64,000 nucleotides of DNA from Tichowtungia aerotolerans (GCF_009905215.1 NZ_CP047593.1:2608900-2672899); one strand, 5' to 3'. Shown: positions 32,670 through 41,868, counted from the first letter of the stretch. Made by a program: numbers and translations. Notes: generated by a model not told the origin, from the sequence alone.

Positions 32670-35120
32670 ATGGATCAAAAGAAAATTGTGATTGTTGGCG
32701 GAGTGGCCGGCGGTGCAAGCGCCGCAGCGCGGGCGCGGCGCCTGAGCGAAGAGGCTGAAATTATTCTGTTGGAGCGCGGTCCGTATATTTCCTTCGCAAA
32801 CTGCGGACTGCCGTATCATATCGGCGGCGAGATCGCGGAACGCGATCGGCTGCTGGTGACTACGCCGGAACTTCTGCGCACCCAGTTTCGGATCGATGTG
32901 CGCACCCGCAATGAAGTGATGTCGATTGATCCGGATCAGAAGGAGGTGGAGATCAAAAACCTCGAGACCGGAGAAGTCTACAAAGAATCCTATGACTCCC
33001 TTGTTCTCAGCCCCGGCGCCGATCCGGTGCGTCCGCCCATTCCCGGGATTGAGAGCAACCGCGTTCTTTCGCTCCGCAACATGGAGGATATGGACCGCAT
33101 TATTTCCGAATTGAAAGGCCGCGAGCACGCCTCCGTCATCGGCGGCGGTTACATCGGCCTCGAAATGGCTGAAGCGCTGCGCCGCCGCGGTATCGCAACC
33201 ACGCTCGTGGAGCTGGCGCCTCAGGTGATGGGGCCGGCCGATCCGGAAATGGTTTCCATTCTGCATCAGGAGCTGGAAATCAACGGCGTCGATTTGCGCC
33301 TCGGCACATCCGTCAGCGGTTTTGAGGAAACCGAAAAAGGATTGAAACTGACTCTGAGTTCCGGCGAAGCGCTGGAAACGGGTCTGGCGATCCTTGCCAT
33401 CGGCGTAAAGCCGGAAACCACGCTGGCAACGGGAGCAAACATTGTGCTCGGTCCGCGCGGCGGCATTAAAGTGAACGATCGAATGCAGACGTCTGTGCCG
33501 GATATCTACGCCGTTGGCGATGCCGTGGAGGTGATCGATTTTGTTACCCGTGAACCTGCGCTCATTCCGCTGGCCGGACCGGCCAACCGGCAGGGGCGTA
33601 TCGCCGCCGACAATATTTTCGGACGATCCTCACGCTATAAGGACACGCAGGGAACGGCTATCTGCAAAGTATTCAACCTTGCGATCGGCATGACCGGGCT
33701 CAGCGAGAAGGCGGCGAAGCACGCGGGTGTGGCCTATGAAAAAATCTATGTTCATCCGGCCAGTCACGCATCGTACTATCCCGGCTCCGCCGCACTCAGC
33801 ATGAAGATGCTGTTTGATCCGGAAACGGGCAAAGTGCTCGGCGCACAGGTGGTCGGTGCCGACGGCGTCGACAAGCGCATTGATGTTTTCGCGGTGGCCA
33901 TTCGCGCCGGTCTCACGGTTTATGACCTCGAAGAGCTTGAGCTGTCCTATGCTCCGCCGTTCGGCTCTGCCAAGGACCCCGTCAATTTCGCCGGGTTTGT
34001 TGCCGCCAACATCCTGCGTGGTGATGCAAAAATCTGTCAGGTTGAAGATGTTATCAATCCGGCGGCCGGTCAGAAGGTGCTGGATATCCGTACTCCGGAT
34101 GAGGTTTCCACCGGAACCATTCCGGGGGCAAAAAACATTCCGCTCGATGATCTGCGCGATCGTCTCGATGATCTGGATAAGGAAAAGGAATATCTCATTT
34201 TCTGCCGGGTTGGGCTGCGCGGCTACCTCGCATGCCGAATCCTGTCCCAGAACGGCTTCAACTGCCGGAACCTGACCGGCGGCTATATTACCTATCAGCG
34301 CACGGTCGGGATGGCTGCCGACGAAATGCCGGAGGACCACAAACCGGAGAGCGATTCCGACTACCAAGATGTTAAAAAGGAGACCCCGATGAATTTGGTG
34401 AAAACGATTAACGCCTGCGGTCAGCAGTGTCCCGGCCCGATCCTTCAGCTTAAAAACGCCATTGATGAGGTGAATGAAGGCGAGGCGGTTTGCATCAGCG
34501 CCACCGATCCCGGTTTTGTTGCCGATGCGCCGGCATGGTGCCACAGCACCGGCCACGAACTCGCCTCCATGGATCCCGGGGAAGGCGGGTCCTACCGTGC
34601 AACGGTCATCAAGCGCGCAGGGTCCCGCGGCGGCGTTTCAATGTCTGGAAAACGCGCCATGACCAACGTTGTCTTCTCGAACGATTTCGATAAAGCAGTG
34701 GCTGCGTTCATCATTGCTAACGGCGCCGCCGCCGCGGGCTATGATGTGACGCTGTTCTTCACCTTCTGGGGCATTAATATGCTGCGGAAATCCGGTCCGG
34801 TCGTGGCGAAGAAAAACCTGATCGAAAAAATGTTCGGAATCATGATGCCTAAGGGCGCCGACAAGCTGGCGCTGTCTCAAATGAACATGGGCGGCATGGG
34901 GCTGGCGATGATCAAAGGCATCATGAAAAAGAAAAACGTCATGACGCTTCCGGAATTGATCGGTCAGGCCAGAATGAGCGGTGTCAAGCTGGTGGTCTGT
35001 ACCATGAGCATGGATCTGATGGGTATCAAAAAAGAGGAACTCATCGACGGAATTGAAGAGGGCGGTGTGGCGATGTATGTGGATCATCTCACGCAGAGCA
35101 ACGCCAACCTGTTCATTTAG
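32670..35120 (+). CDS. CoA-disulfide/persulfide reductase fused to rhodanese, TusA and DsrE-like domains
   Basis: An 816-residue four-part protein. Residues 1-445 form a FAD/NAD-dependent CoA-disulfide reductase (FAD loop GGVAGGASAAAR, redox Cys45 in FANCGLPY, NAD loop VIGGGYIGLE). Residues about 455-550 are a rhodanese domain with catalytic Cys in IFCRVGLRGY. Residues about 570-645 are a TusA domain with NACGQQCPGPIL. The last 165 residues are a DsrE/DsrE2-like domain. All four domains handle protein- or CoA-bound persulfide sulfur, so the enzyme probably reduces and relays sulfane sulfur in the cytoplasm. It follows the ArsR gene by 3 bases. A degenerate palindrome at about 34636 lies in the TusA-DsrE linker. 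Confidence 0.92.
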   Translation: MDQKKIVIVGGVAGGASAAARARRLSEEAEIILLERGPYISFANCGLPYHIGGEIAERDRLLVTTPELLRTQFRIDVRTRNEVMSIDPDQKEVEIKNLETGEVYKESYDSLVLSPGADPVRPPIPGIESNRVLSLRNMEDMDRIISELKGREHASVIGGGYIGLEMAEALRRRGIATTLVELAPQVMGPADPEMVSILHQELEINGVDLRLGTSVSGFEETEKGLKLTLSSGEALETGLAILAIGVKPETTLATGANIVLGPRGGIKVNDRMQTSVPDIYAVGDAVEVIDFVTREPALIPLAGPANRQGRIAADNIFGRSSRYKDTQGTAICKVFNLAIGMTGLSEKAAKHAGVAYEKIYVHPASHASYYPGSAALSMKMLFDPETGKVLGAQVVGADGVDKRIDVFAVAIRAGLTVYDLEELELSYAPPFGSAKDPVNFAGFVAANILRGDAKICQVEDVINPAAGQKVLDIRTPDEVSTGTIPGAKNIPLDDLRDRLDDLDKEKEYLIFCRVGLRGYLACRILSQNGFNCRNLTGGYITYQRTVGMAADEMPEDHKPESDSDYQDVKKETPMNLVKTINACGQQCPGPILQLKNAIDEVNEGEAVCISATDPGFVADAPAWCHSTGHELASMDPGEGGSYRATVIKRAGSRGGVSMSGKRAMTNVVFSNDFDKAVAAFIIANGAAAAGYDVTLFFTFWGINMLRKSGPVVAKKNLIEKMFGIMMPKGADKLALSQMNMGGMGLAMIKGIMKKKNVMTLPELIGQARMSGVKLVVCTMSMDLMGIKKEELIDGIEEGGVAMYVDHLTQSNANLFI

Positions 35121-35126
35121 GTTGGT

Positions 35127-35143
35127 TTTCCAATGCCTGGAAA
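35127..35143. repeat. TTTCCA-N5-TGGAAA palindrome, intergenic
   Basis: Perfect arms with spacer ATGCC, seven bases after the stop of the persulfide fusion gene and ahead of the U32 gene. Confidence 0.85.
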
Positions 35144-35182
35144 CTTGCAGAGCGGCCGAAGGCAGGATAGCTTTTCGACCGC

Positions 35183-37456
35183 TTGAATGATTCCCTTCCA
35201 GAACTGCTGGCTCCGGCCGGAACGCCGGATGCCGCATGGGCGGCGCTGGCGTACGGCGCGGATGCTGTTTATGTCGGCCTGCCGCGCTTTTCCGCGCGCG
35301 CCGAGGCCGGCAACGTTACGCCCGAGCTGCTCGACGAGCTGATCGGCTACGCGCACCACCTCGGCCGCCGGGTTTACATCACCTTCAACACGCTCGTTCA
35401 GCAGCACGAGCTGAACGAGGCGCTCGAGATGCTGGGGCAGATTCGCGACCTCAATGCCGACGGAGTGATTGTTCAGGATATGGGCATGGTCCACCTGATC
35501 CGTCGGCATTTTCCGCAGATCCGCCTGCACGCCAGTACGCAGATGGCCGTGCATAATCTGGCCGGCGCACAGCAGCTCGCGTCGCTTGGTTTCAAACGGG
35601 TCGTGCTGGCGCGTGAGCTGGGCCTGAAGGCCATCGAGCACATCAGCCGTCATTGCGGCATAGAAACTGAAACCTTTATTCATGGCGCGCTTTGCTATTC
35701 CTACAGCGGGCTCTGCCTCTTTTCCTCGCACCTGCTCGGGCGCAGCGGAAACCGCGGACGCTGCGCCTACTGCTGCCGCCAGGCATTTGAAAGCGGCGGA
35801 GAAAAATCGCTGCCGTTTTCAATGAAGGATTTTGCGGCGGCAGATCATTTGGACGACCTGCTTCGGACAGGCGTTGCGTCGCTCAAAATTGAAGGCCGCA
35901 TGAAAAGCCCGCTCTATGTCGCGGCGGTTTCCGATTTTTACCGTAAGGCGCTGGACGGCAATCTGACCGATCCCGAGCTGCTGCTGTCCGACATCCAGAC
36001 CATCTTCGGCCGGCCGTCTACGGATCTTTATCTCGACAACGAGCAGAATACACCGGTGGATCCGGTCAACGACGGACATCGCGGCGCACAGATCGGAGCC
36101 GTCAGAAAAGTTTTGGGCCCGTGGCTGATTCTGCACAGCAACCGCGCACTGCAAAAGCATGACGGACTGAAAGTTGAAATGCCGGGGCAAACCAGTGCCT
36201 ATGGATTTGCTGCCGATCAAATGCGGCTGGCTTCCGATCCCGATGGAAAACGCCGTTTTGAGCTGCCCGCGAATGCAGAGATTGCGCTGAAGCTGCCGCC
36301 GGATCATCCAGGCCTTGGAAAAGGCGCTGCAGTTTATTGCTCCTATTCGCAGGCCGTGCGTCAGCGTTACGAATTCACGGCTCCCCGGCCCGGGCAGTTC
36401 CGCCAGCGCCGTCCGCTGAAGGTTGATATTTTCCAAACCTTGGAAAAACTGCGGATTACGGCCTCCGCCGACGGTATGCAGCGTGAGCTCATTCTGGACG
36501 GACCGTTTGAGCCGGCAAAAAATCCGGAAAAATCCACGACGGCATTTCAAAAAGCCTTTGGGAAACTGGGCGACACCGACTGGCGGCTCGATCAGCTGAC
36601 GCTCAACGGTCCGGTGGTATTCGTTCCGGTCTCCGCTCTCAACGATGCCCGCCGTCGCCTGATTGCTGATTTTTCGTCGGAAGTTTCCTCCGCCAGAAAA
36701 CGTCCACACCTTGGACGTTTCCCGGCACAACCAATTTCAGAGACCGTTTTCTGGTCTGTCAAATTGCGGGTTTTTCATCCTCTGGAAGCCATCGATGAGT
36801 TTGTTCTGGAGGTCGATCCGGCGCGCCCGGAAGATCTTGAAAAAGCGCAGGAGTTCTATGGAGACCGTTTGCGGCTGGCGTTGCCGGTGGTCATTCGCGA
36901 TGAAGATGTCGAAGCATACCGTGTGCTGACGGATACTGTTTCTGGTCATCAGAAATGGGAGGCAGCGAATGTCGGGGCGTTGAACCTGTTGTGTGGCAAA
37001 AAAGATGTTTCGGCGGACTGGTCGTTGTATACGCTCAATTCGCAGGCGGCGCTGGAGTGGAATGGGCAGGGCGTTGAGCATTTTGTTCTGTCGCCGGAAG
37101 ATGATGCAGAAAATCTGTTTTCCCTGATTGAAGAGTTGGGCGATGCTGCGATCGTTCCGGTGTTTCAGCATACACCGCTGATGATTTCCGCCACGCGCCC
37201 GGAAGCCTCCGGTTCGGCGCTGGCCGACCGCTCGCACCGCACGTTTCGTGTCGAGCAAACCGGTCACGAGTTTGTGCTGCTGAATGAAGAACCGTTTTCG
37301 CTGACCGATCATTTGACCGAGTTGAAAGAGCGCGGCGCCCGGCATTTCCGGATTGATCTGTGTTACGGAGAATATTCCGCCGATCTGGTGCAGAAGATTA
37401 TTTCCGGCGGTTCTGTGCCCGGTTCCTCTGCCAATTTTTTACGCGGGCTTTTGTAA
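35183..37456 (+). CDS. U32-family peptidase-like protein (RlhA/YdcP type with DUF3656)
   Basis: A 757-residue protein that appears to start at TTG 35183 (MNDSLPELLAPAGTPDAAWAAL); no in-frame ATG lies near. The N-terminal 330 residues are the U32 TIM-barrel-like domain with ELLAPAG, GADAVYVG and the four-cysteine iron-sulfur signature spread over GALCYSYSGLC and RGRCAYCCRQ. The C-terminal half matches the DUF3656-containing type, as in RlhA, which hydroxylates a cytidine of 23S rRNA. Many members carry the misleading peptidase name. Two palindromic repeats occur inside the coding region (36430 and 36698). Confidence 0.88.
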   Translation: MNDSLPELLAPAGTPDAAWAALAYGADAVYVGLPRFSARAEAGNVTPELLDELIGYAHHLGRRVYITFNTLVQQHELNEALEMLGQIRDLNADGVIVQDMGMVHLIRRHFPQIRLHASTQMAVHNLAGAQQLASLGFKRVVLARELGLKAIEHISRHCGIETETFIHGALCYSYSGLCLFSSHLLGRSGNRGRCAYCCRQAFESGGEKSLPFSMKDFAAADHLDDLLRTGVASLKIEGRMKSPLYVAAVSDFYRKALDGNLTDPELLLSDIQTIFGRPSTDLYLDNEQNTPVDPVNDGHRGAQIGAVRKVLGPWLILHSNRALQKHDGLKVEMPGQTSAYGFAADQMRLASDPDGKRRFELPANAEIALKLPPDHPGLGKGAAVYCSYSQAVRQRYEFTAPRPGQFRQRRPLKVDIFQTLEKLRITASADGMQRELILDGPFEPAKNPEKSTTAFQKAFGKLGDTDWRLDQLTLNGPVVFVPVSALNDARRRLIADFSSEVSSARKRPHLGRFPAQPISETVFWSVKLRVFHPLEAIDEFVLEVDPARPEDLEKAQEFYGDRLRLALPVVIRDEDVEAYRVLTDTVSGHQKWEAANVGALNLLCGKKDVSADWSLYTLNSQAALEWNGQGVEHFVLSPEDDAENLFSLIEELGDAAIVPVFQHTPLMISATRPEASGSALADRSHRTFRVEQTGHEFVLLNEEPFSLTDHLTELKERGARHFRIDLCYGEYSADLVQKIISGGSVPGSSANFLRGLL
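36430..36446. repeat. TTTCCA-N5-TGGAAA palindrome inside the U32 gene
   Basis: Perfect arms with spacer AACCT. In frame it encodes FQTLEK. A partial relative (ATCCA-GGCCT-TGGAA) lies upstream at about 36306-36320. Confidence 0.85.
36698..36720. repeat. Variant palindrome with changed outer arms inside the U32 gene
   Basis: Core CCA-CACCT-TGG as in the main family, but the outer arms read AAACGT and ACGTTT, so the nine-base arms still pair perfectly. It encodes RPHLGR in another frame than the usual FQxLEK. Confidence 0.7.
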
Positions 37457-37486
37457 TGCTGTGCGCCTCTGCGAGAGAATGATTAT

Positions 37487-38137
37487 TCAGTGTACGTGAA
37501 AATCTTTGGGCAGGTCTTCTTTGCGGATGAAGAGCAGGGGGAAGACGATGTCGCTGAGGCAGCAGGGGATCCAGACTGCGACAAACAGAAAGAGTCCGAC
37601 TGCGAGTCCCTGAAGGATACTGAACGGTTCGGCCTGTGCGCGCAGGATGTGGAACAGCGAGGCGGCCATGCTGAGCAGGACGTGACCGGTGTGCGGAAAA
37701 TGGGTTTTCGGATACCAGTAGGCAAAGCTGATTCCAAACAGTGCCGCAAAGTTGATAACAACCGGCATTTCAATGACGCCGAGGTGGGCATGGGCGTGTT
37801 CCATGCCGAGCAGCTTTTCGCCCCAGAACGGAATGAGGCAGTCGCTGAGTGTGGCGATGCCGATAGAACCGAAGTAGCCGACCAGGATGACGGTCAGGGT
37901 TCCGGTCTTGCTGTGGCCGGTTTTGGAACGGTAGTTGCGGTAGAGCGCAGCGGTCACCATTGCGCTGAGTACAACGTGCATGGGGTGCGAGAACTCGAAC
38001 AGGCCTTCTGCCCGTTCGGTGGATAGAAAGTTTGGGGCAAAGTTTCGGATCAGCATCATGGCCGCGACGCTTGCCAGTGCTCCGAGCAGGGTAAAGGGGC
38101 CGTGGTGACGAAGCTCTTTAAGCACAATGGATTTCAT
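37487..38137 (-). CDS. Unknown multi-pass membrane protein
   Basis: The start at 38137 (MKSIVLKELRHHGPFTLLGAL) gives 216 residues; the frame is open far upstream, but that part overlaps the helicase gene and its promoter and is a shadow. Five or six hydrophobic segments are visible, with a histidine-rich loop GMEHAHAHLGVIEMP near residue 105 and a CC pair in the last segment. The histidines suggest a possible metal link, but no family is recognised. It converges on the U32 gene with a 30-base gap. Confidence 0.72.
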   Translation of the reverse strand: MKSIVLKELRHHGPFTLLGALASVAAMMLIRNFAPNFLSTERAEGLFEFSHPMHVVLSAMVTAALYRNYRSKTGHSKTGTLTVILVGYFGSIGIATLSDCLIPFWGEKLLGMEHAHAHLGVIEMPVVINFAALFGISFAYWYPKTHFPHTGHVLLSMAASLFHILRAQAEPFSILQGLAVGLFLFVAVWIPCCLSDIVFPLLFIRKEDLPKDFHVH

Positions 38138-38203
38138 GAATGATCTTGTAACAGCTTCAATGCTGAGGGGGCAAGTTCGGTTTGCTTCGTTCGCGGATGG
38201 CCC

Positions 38204-38232
38204 TTGACTTTCGCAGTCGATGCGTCTACAAC
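38204..38232 (+). promoter_or_regulatory. Sigma-70-type promoter of the helicase gene
   Basis: TTGACT (38204-38209), a 17-base spacer, then TACAAC (38227-38232). It would give a 5' leader of about 90 bases before the ATG at 38330, consistent with the long leaders common on cold-responsive helicase genes. Confidence 0.6.
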
Positions 38233-38329
38233 CCCCGCTCACTTGATCCGCGTTTCGCGCGGCACCTTCTTTCCCTGCACCGTCCGCATGGCTTAGAGTT
38301 TTTACAGTTTGGACGGGAAAGAAGAACCC

Positions 38330-39589
38330 ATGAAACAGAATAACGCATTCGCGGCTCTGATGGAGCCGCTGCAACGCGCTGTGGCCGAAGAGGGCTACAC
38401 AACACCAACTCCCATTCAGCAGCAGGCGATTCCCCATCTGCTGGAAGGCAAAGACCTGCTCGGCTGTGCACAGACCGGAACCGGCAAGACCGCCGCGTTT
38501 ACACTGCCGCTGCTGCAGGAGATGAGCCAGACTAATATTACGCCGCCCAAAGGACGCCCGCGTGCACTGATCCTGTCGCCGACGCGCGAGCTGGCCGCCC
38601 AGATCGGCGACAGCATTACCACCTACGGCCGCCATGTGCGTGTGTCGCACACCGTCATTTTCGGCGGCGTCGGTCAGAATCCGCAGGTGAAGGCACTGCA
38701 GCGCGGCGTCGACGTGGTCGTTGCCACGCCGGGCCGTTTGATTGATCTGATGGATCAGGGATATATCCATCTGGATCGCATTGAGCTGTTTATTCTCGAT
38801 GAAGCCGACCGCATGCTCGACATGGGATTTATCCCGGCTGTTCGCAAGGTGATTGCGAAGCTTCCCAAAAAGCGCCATTCGCTCTTTTTCTCAGCCACGA
38901 TGCCGGCGGCGGTTGAAAAGCTGGCGATGGATATGCTGCGCAATCCGGTAAAAATCACGATTGATCCCGGACAGCCGACCGTCGAACGGATTACTCAGAA
39001 AATGATGTTTGTCGATAAAGGCCATAAAGACGCACTGCTGATCGATCTGATCGATGAGCACGATATGGACAAGGTGATTATCTTTTCCCGCACCAAGCAC
39101 GGCGCGAATAAGGTGGTCAAAAAACTCGAGGCGGCCGGCATCAGCTCTGCGGCTATTCACGGCAATAAATCACAGACCGCCCGTACGAATGCGCTGGCCG
39201 GCTTTAAATCGGGAAAGTTGCGTGCGCTGGTTGCCACCGATATCGCCGCGCGCGGCATCGACGTCGATGGAATTACGCATGTGGTGAACTACGACCTGCC
39301 CGAAGAACCGGAAACCTACGTTCATCGGATCGGCCGCACCGCGCGCGCCGGAACGGACGGCGATGCAGTCTCATTCTGTTCCGCCCGCGAGCGCGACTGG
39401 CTGCGGCAGATTGAAAAAATGATTTGCAAAGAAGTGCCGGTGGATTTGACGCATAAATATCATTCTGAAACGGCACGTCGCGCGACCGGCTCCGATGCTC
39501 GGCCCGAGCCGAAGGGGCGTCAGGGTCGCCGTCGATCCGGCGGTCGTCCTTCCGGCGGCGGAAACCGCCGCCCGTCGCGCCGCCGCTAG
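38330..39589 (+). CDS. rhlE: DEAD-box RNA helicase, RhlE type
   Basis: A 419-residue helicase starting at the ATG at 38330. The conserved series is complete: Q motif [10 protein letters not shown], Walker [33 protein letters not shown] ([11 protein letters not shown]), SAT, then the second RecA-like domain with [14 protein letters not shown] and [10 protein letters not shown]. The last 45 residues are a basic Arg/Gly/Ser-rich tail that would hold RNA. RhlE proteins remodel structured RNA in ribosome assembly and in the cold. Two dispersed palindromes follow its stop. Confidence 0.95.
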   Translation: MKQNNAFAALMEPLQRAVAEEGYTTPTPIQQQAIPHLLEGKDLLGCAQTGTGKTAAFTLPLLQEMSQTNITPPKGRPRALILSPTRELAAQIGDSITTYGRHVRVSHTVIFGGVGQNPQVKALQRGVDVVVATPGRLIDLMDQGYIHLDRIELFILDEADRMLDMGFIPAVRKVIAKLPKKRHSLFFSATMPAAVEKLAMDMLRNPVKITIDPGQPTVERITQKMMFVDKGHKDALLIDLIDEHDMDKVIIFSRTKHGANKVVKKLEAAGISSAAIHGNKSQTARTNALAGFKSGKLRALVATDIAARGIDVDGITHVVNYDLPEEPETYVHRIGRTARAGTDGDAVSFCSARERDWLRQIEKMICKEVPVDLTHKYHSETARRATGSDARPEPKGRQGRRRSGGRPSGGGNRRPSRRR

Positions 39590-39596
39590 GTCGCGT

Positions 39597-39654
39597 TTTC
39601 CAATGTTTGGAAAAAGATGGTTGTCCGGCGGTCAATTTTTCCAGGCATTGGAAG
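39597..39654. repeat. Two copies of the TTTCCA-N5-TGGAAA palindrome after rhlE
   Basis: Copy one is 39597-39613 with spacer ATGTT and perfect arms. Copy two starts at 39638 with spacer GGCAT and right arm TGGAAG. They are 41 bases apart in the gap between the convergent helicase and lipoprotein genes and could act as a bidirectional stem-loop. Confidence 0.85.
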
Positions 39655-39668
39655 AGCGGGAGGTCCCT

Positions 39669-40013
39669 TCATCTGTGCTGGTCGGAGGTGCTGGCCGGGC
39701 TTTTCAGTTTTTCTTTGGCCCGGTATGCGTATTCGGAGTCCGGGAACTGTTCGGTGAGGTAGAGGAAGATGCCCTGTGCTTCATCTTTTCTGCCCAGTTT
39801 TTCCAGGGCGATGGCTTTCAGATATGCGAGTTCTGATTTCAGTTCCGGTGTCGGGGTCTTGTATGACTCTGACATTGCAACGAGGCTGATGACGTCTTCG
39901 TAGTCACGCTTTTCGTAATTTTTATACGCCCGGACGAGAGCCCCTTTTTGGGCCATGGAAGCGCACCCGCACAGTAATAAAGCGATGATTGCTGCTGATA
40001 TGTATTTCATCAT
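39669..40013 (-). CDS. Small TPR-like lipoprotein
   Basis: A 114-residue protein with a lipoprotein signal (hydrophobic run ending LLLCGC, Cys near residue 17) and two tetratricopeptide-like helix pairs. The pairs include ELAYLKAIALEKLGRKDEAQGIF and the C-terminal FPDSEYAYRAKEKL, which resembles the outer-membrane BamD/YbgF type of TPR. It is probably a periplasmic lipid-anchored scaffold; its partner is unknown. Start may be the first or second ATG (40013 or 40010). It lies downstream of the rpmI-rplT terminator and has its own unit. Confidence 0.75.
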   Translation of the reverse strand: MMKYISAAIIALLLCGCASMAQKGALVRAYKNYEKRDYEDVISLVAMSESYKTPTPELKSELAYLKAIALEKLGRKDEAQGIFLYLTEQFPDSEYAYRAKEKLKSPASTSDQHR

Positions 40014-40091
40014 GATGACTGTCTCCTGTTAGTGCCGCGTGTTGCGGGGATATTGTAGTCGCAGGAGCGGGGATTGTCATCAGGTAAATAA

Positions 40092-40137
40092 AAAACCCCG
40101 GCGCATGAGCACCGGGGTTTTGCAACTCCACGTGGAG
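40092..40137 (-). terminator. Rho-independent terminator of rpmI-rplT
   Basis: A symmetric stem AAAACCCCGG (40092-40101) with CCGGGGTTTT (40112-40121) is followed by more T residues on the minus strand. A perfect 12-bp palindrome CTCCACGTGGAG at 40126-40137 lies between it and the rplT stop. Confidence 0.9.
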
Positions 40138-40143
40138 GACGTT

Positions 40144-40500
40144 TTACGCAACAGCCGCTTTGGCGGTTTCAACCAGTTTGGTGAAACCCGCCTCGTCAAA
40201 GATTGCGATCTCTGAGAGCATTTTGCGGTTGATGGTGACGTTCGCTTTGGCCAGTCCGTCGATGAAACGGCTGTAGCTGATGCCGTTGGTGCGGCAGGCG
40301 GCGTTGATGCGAACGGTCCACAGGCGGCGGAAGTTGCGCTTTTTCTGTTTGCGATGGACGTAAGCCATCGCCTGAGCGCGGTCAACTGCCTCGGTTGCCT
40401 GACGGAAAAGTTTGCTGCGTGAGCCGCGGAATCCTCGGGCGAGTTTCAGGCGGCTTTTGTGACGGCGACGACTCGCCGGGGAATTAGTTGCTCTTGGCAT
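40144..40500 (-). CDS. rplT: 50S ribosomal protein L20
   Basis: A 118-residue L20 with the expected basic N-terminus (RRRHKSRLKLARGFRGSRS), the LWTVRINAACRTNGISYSRFI segment that contacts 23S rRNA, and the usual helical C-terminus. L20 is an early assembly protein of the large subunit. It follows rpmI by 24 bases and is followed by a strong terminator. The infC gene that normally starts this operon is not upstream. Confidence 0.97.
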   Translation of the reverse strand: MPRATNSPASRRRHKSRLKLARGFRGSRSKLFRQATEAVDRAQAMAYVHRKQKKRNFRRLWTVRINAACRTNGISYSRFIDGLAKANVTINRKMLSEIAIFDEAGFTKLVETAKAAVA

Positions 40501-40524
40501 GGTCGTTACTCCTTAAATAAGCGC

Positions 40525-40722
40525 TTACGCGTAAGGGATGGTTTTAGCAATACGTTTCTGGTCAGCCTTGTCCACAATGGACTGACTGCCGAGACGACGT
40601 TTCTGTTTGCGGTTTTTATTGGTCAGAATGTGGCTGCCACCCATGTGGGAATACTTCAGTTTTCCGGTGGCCGTTTTCTTAAAACGTTTGGCCGCAGTCT
40701 TTTTGGTTTTCATTTTCGGCAT
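40525..40722 (-). CDS. rpmI: 50S ribosomal protein L35
   Basis: A 65-residue L35 starting [21 protein letters not shown], with the diagnostic [16 protein letters not shown] segment. It has a GAGGAGTG ribosome site and a promoter 40-60 bases upstream. It is the first gene of the two-gene operon rpmI-rplT, which here lacks infC. Length and sequence are normal. Confidence 0.97.
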   Translation of the reverse strand: MPKMKTKKTAAKRFKKTATGKLKYSHMGGSHILTNKNRKQKRRLGSQSIVDKADQKRIAKTIPYA

Positions 40723-40756
40723 AATGCACTCCTCGAAATGGTCTTAAAAGCGGAGA

Positions 40757-40785
40757 AATATAGGGCTGTGCCCCTGACGAGTCCA
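40757..40785 (-). promoter_or_regulatory. Promoter of rpmI-rplT
   Basis: On the minus strand TGGACT (40780-40785 complement), a 17-base spacer, and TATATT (40757-40762 complement) lie in the 85-base gap after cysE. This explains expression of the pair without infC. Confidence 0.55.
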
Positions 40786-40807
40786 GTCTTTTCACGGCTT
40801 TTTTAAG

Positions 40808-41752
40808 CTAAATGCCGAGACCGCCCAGAAGGTGGGTTGTATCTTTGGTCCGGACACTGGCTCCTTCGCCTGTTTTGGTTACAAAACTGTGGGGCGGAAC
40901 ACTGTCCATTAGAAAGACGTTGCCGCCGATGACCGAATCGTGCCCGAGGACCGTTTTCCCGCCCAGAACGGTGGTGTTGGAGTAGATGATGACGTTGTCT
41001 TCCACGGTTGGGTGGCGCTGGATATGTTTGATCGGATTGCCGTGTTCGTCGAGCGGGAAGCTTTTGGCCCCCAGCGTGACGCCCTGGTAGATTTTGACGT
41101 CTTTGCCGATGTTTGCGGTTTCTCCGATCACCACGCCGGTGCCGTGGTCGATGAAAAAGCCGCGGTCAATGGTCGCGCCGGGATGGATGTCGATTCCGGC
41201 CTTGGCGTGCGTCCATTCGTTCATCACGCGCGGAATGATCGGCACGTCGAGAGAGTACAGCTCGTGCGCGATGCGGTGCGATGCAATGGCAAGGACGCCG
41301 GGATAGGCCACTTTGACTTCGGCATAGCTGAGTGCGGCCGGGTCGCCGTTATAGGCGGCTTTTACGTCGTCAATCAGCATTTCCCGAATGAACGGCAGTT
41401 TCCTGAGGAAAGCGTTCAGGATGCGTACTGTTTCCGCAGGTACATCGTCAAGGACCGGCGGGTTCGTATTGCACATGGCGGCAGATTGCCAGCGAAAGGG
41501 AACTGCGCGTTCGATTTCCGGGCCGAGGAGGGCGCTTACTTCATCGAGCTGTTGTTCAAAATGTTTTTCCAGATTGCTTTCCGATGCCGGAGCCAGTCCG
41601 GGGAACATGATGCGGATCAGAATTTTCAGCGCTTTTACCACCTGGTCGGCGGCCGGATAATTCCAAAGTACATTTTCAGGGCGGTCGGTATGTTCGGTCG
41701 AGTACAGGCTGGACAGTTTTTCTGCAATTTTCTGGGTGGGTGTTTTCTGCAT
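40808..41752 (-). CDS. cysE: Serine O-acetyltransferase
   Basis: A 314-residue enzyme making O-acetylserine for cysteine synthesis. An N-terminal helical domain (about 1-170) is followed by a left-handed beta-helix of hexapeptide repeats. The active-site pattern is KAGIDIHPGATIDRGFFIDHGTGVVIGETA, with catalytic Asp and His, and GVTLGAKSF. The long form with an extended N-terminus resembles the EpsC/SAT group found in anaerobes. The C-terminal tail that would bind cysteine synthase ends in GLGI; a terminal Ile is the usual contact residue. No cysK is adjacent. Confidence 0.93.
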   Translation of the reverse strand: MQKTPTQKIAEKLSSLYSTEHTDRPENVLWNYPAADQVVKALKILIRIMFPGLAPASESNLEKHFEQQLDEVSALLGPEIERAVPFRWQSAAMCNTNPPVLDDVPAETVRILNAFLRKLPFIREMLIDDVKAAYNGDPAALSYAEVKVAYPGVLAIASHRIAHELYSLDVPIIPRVMNEWTHAKAGIDIHPGATIDRGFFIDHGTGVVIGETANIGKDVKIYQGVTLGAKSFPLDEHGNPIKHIQRHPTVEDNVIIYSNTTVLGGKTVLGHDSVIGGNVFLMDSVPPHSFVTKTGEGASVRTKDTTHLLGGLGI

Positions 41753-41820
41753 AACATGAGCAGTTAAATCGGGATTGATTCATGATTCAAGCTCCCTTTA
41801 AGCTTTCTTTCAATCTCCCG

Positions 41821-41849
41821 TTGACCGGAAGCGGGGTGCGTGCTAGCTT
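41821..41849 (+). promoter_or_regulatory. Promoter of tRNA-Pro
   Basis: TTGACC (41821-41826), a 17-base spacer, and TAGCTT (41844-41849) end 19 bases before the mature 5' end of the tRNA. Confidence 0.55.
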
Positions 41850-41868
41850 CTTGCGCTTTGAAAATGTC

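Noticed and set aside
38138-38878. Upstream extension of the membrane protein gene at 37487
   Set aside because: It overlaps the helicase gene and its promoter on the opposite strand and lacks any domain; the ATG at 38137 is preferred.
39798-39815. Half-site TTTTCCAGGG in the small lipoprotein gene
   Set aside because: Only the left arm of the palindrome is present, so it was not counted.
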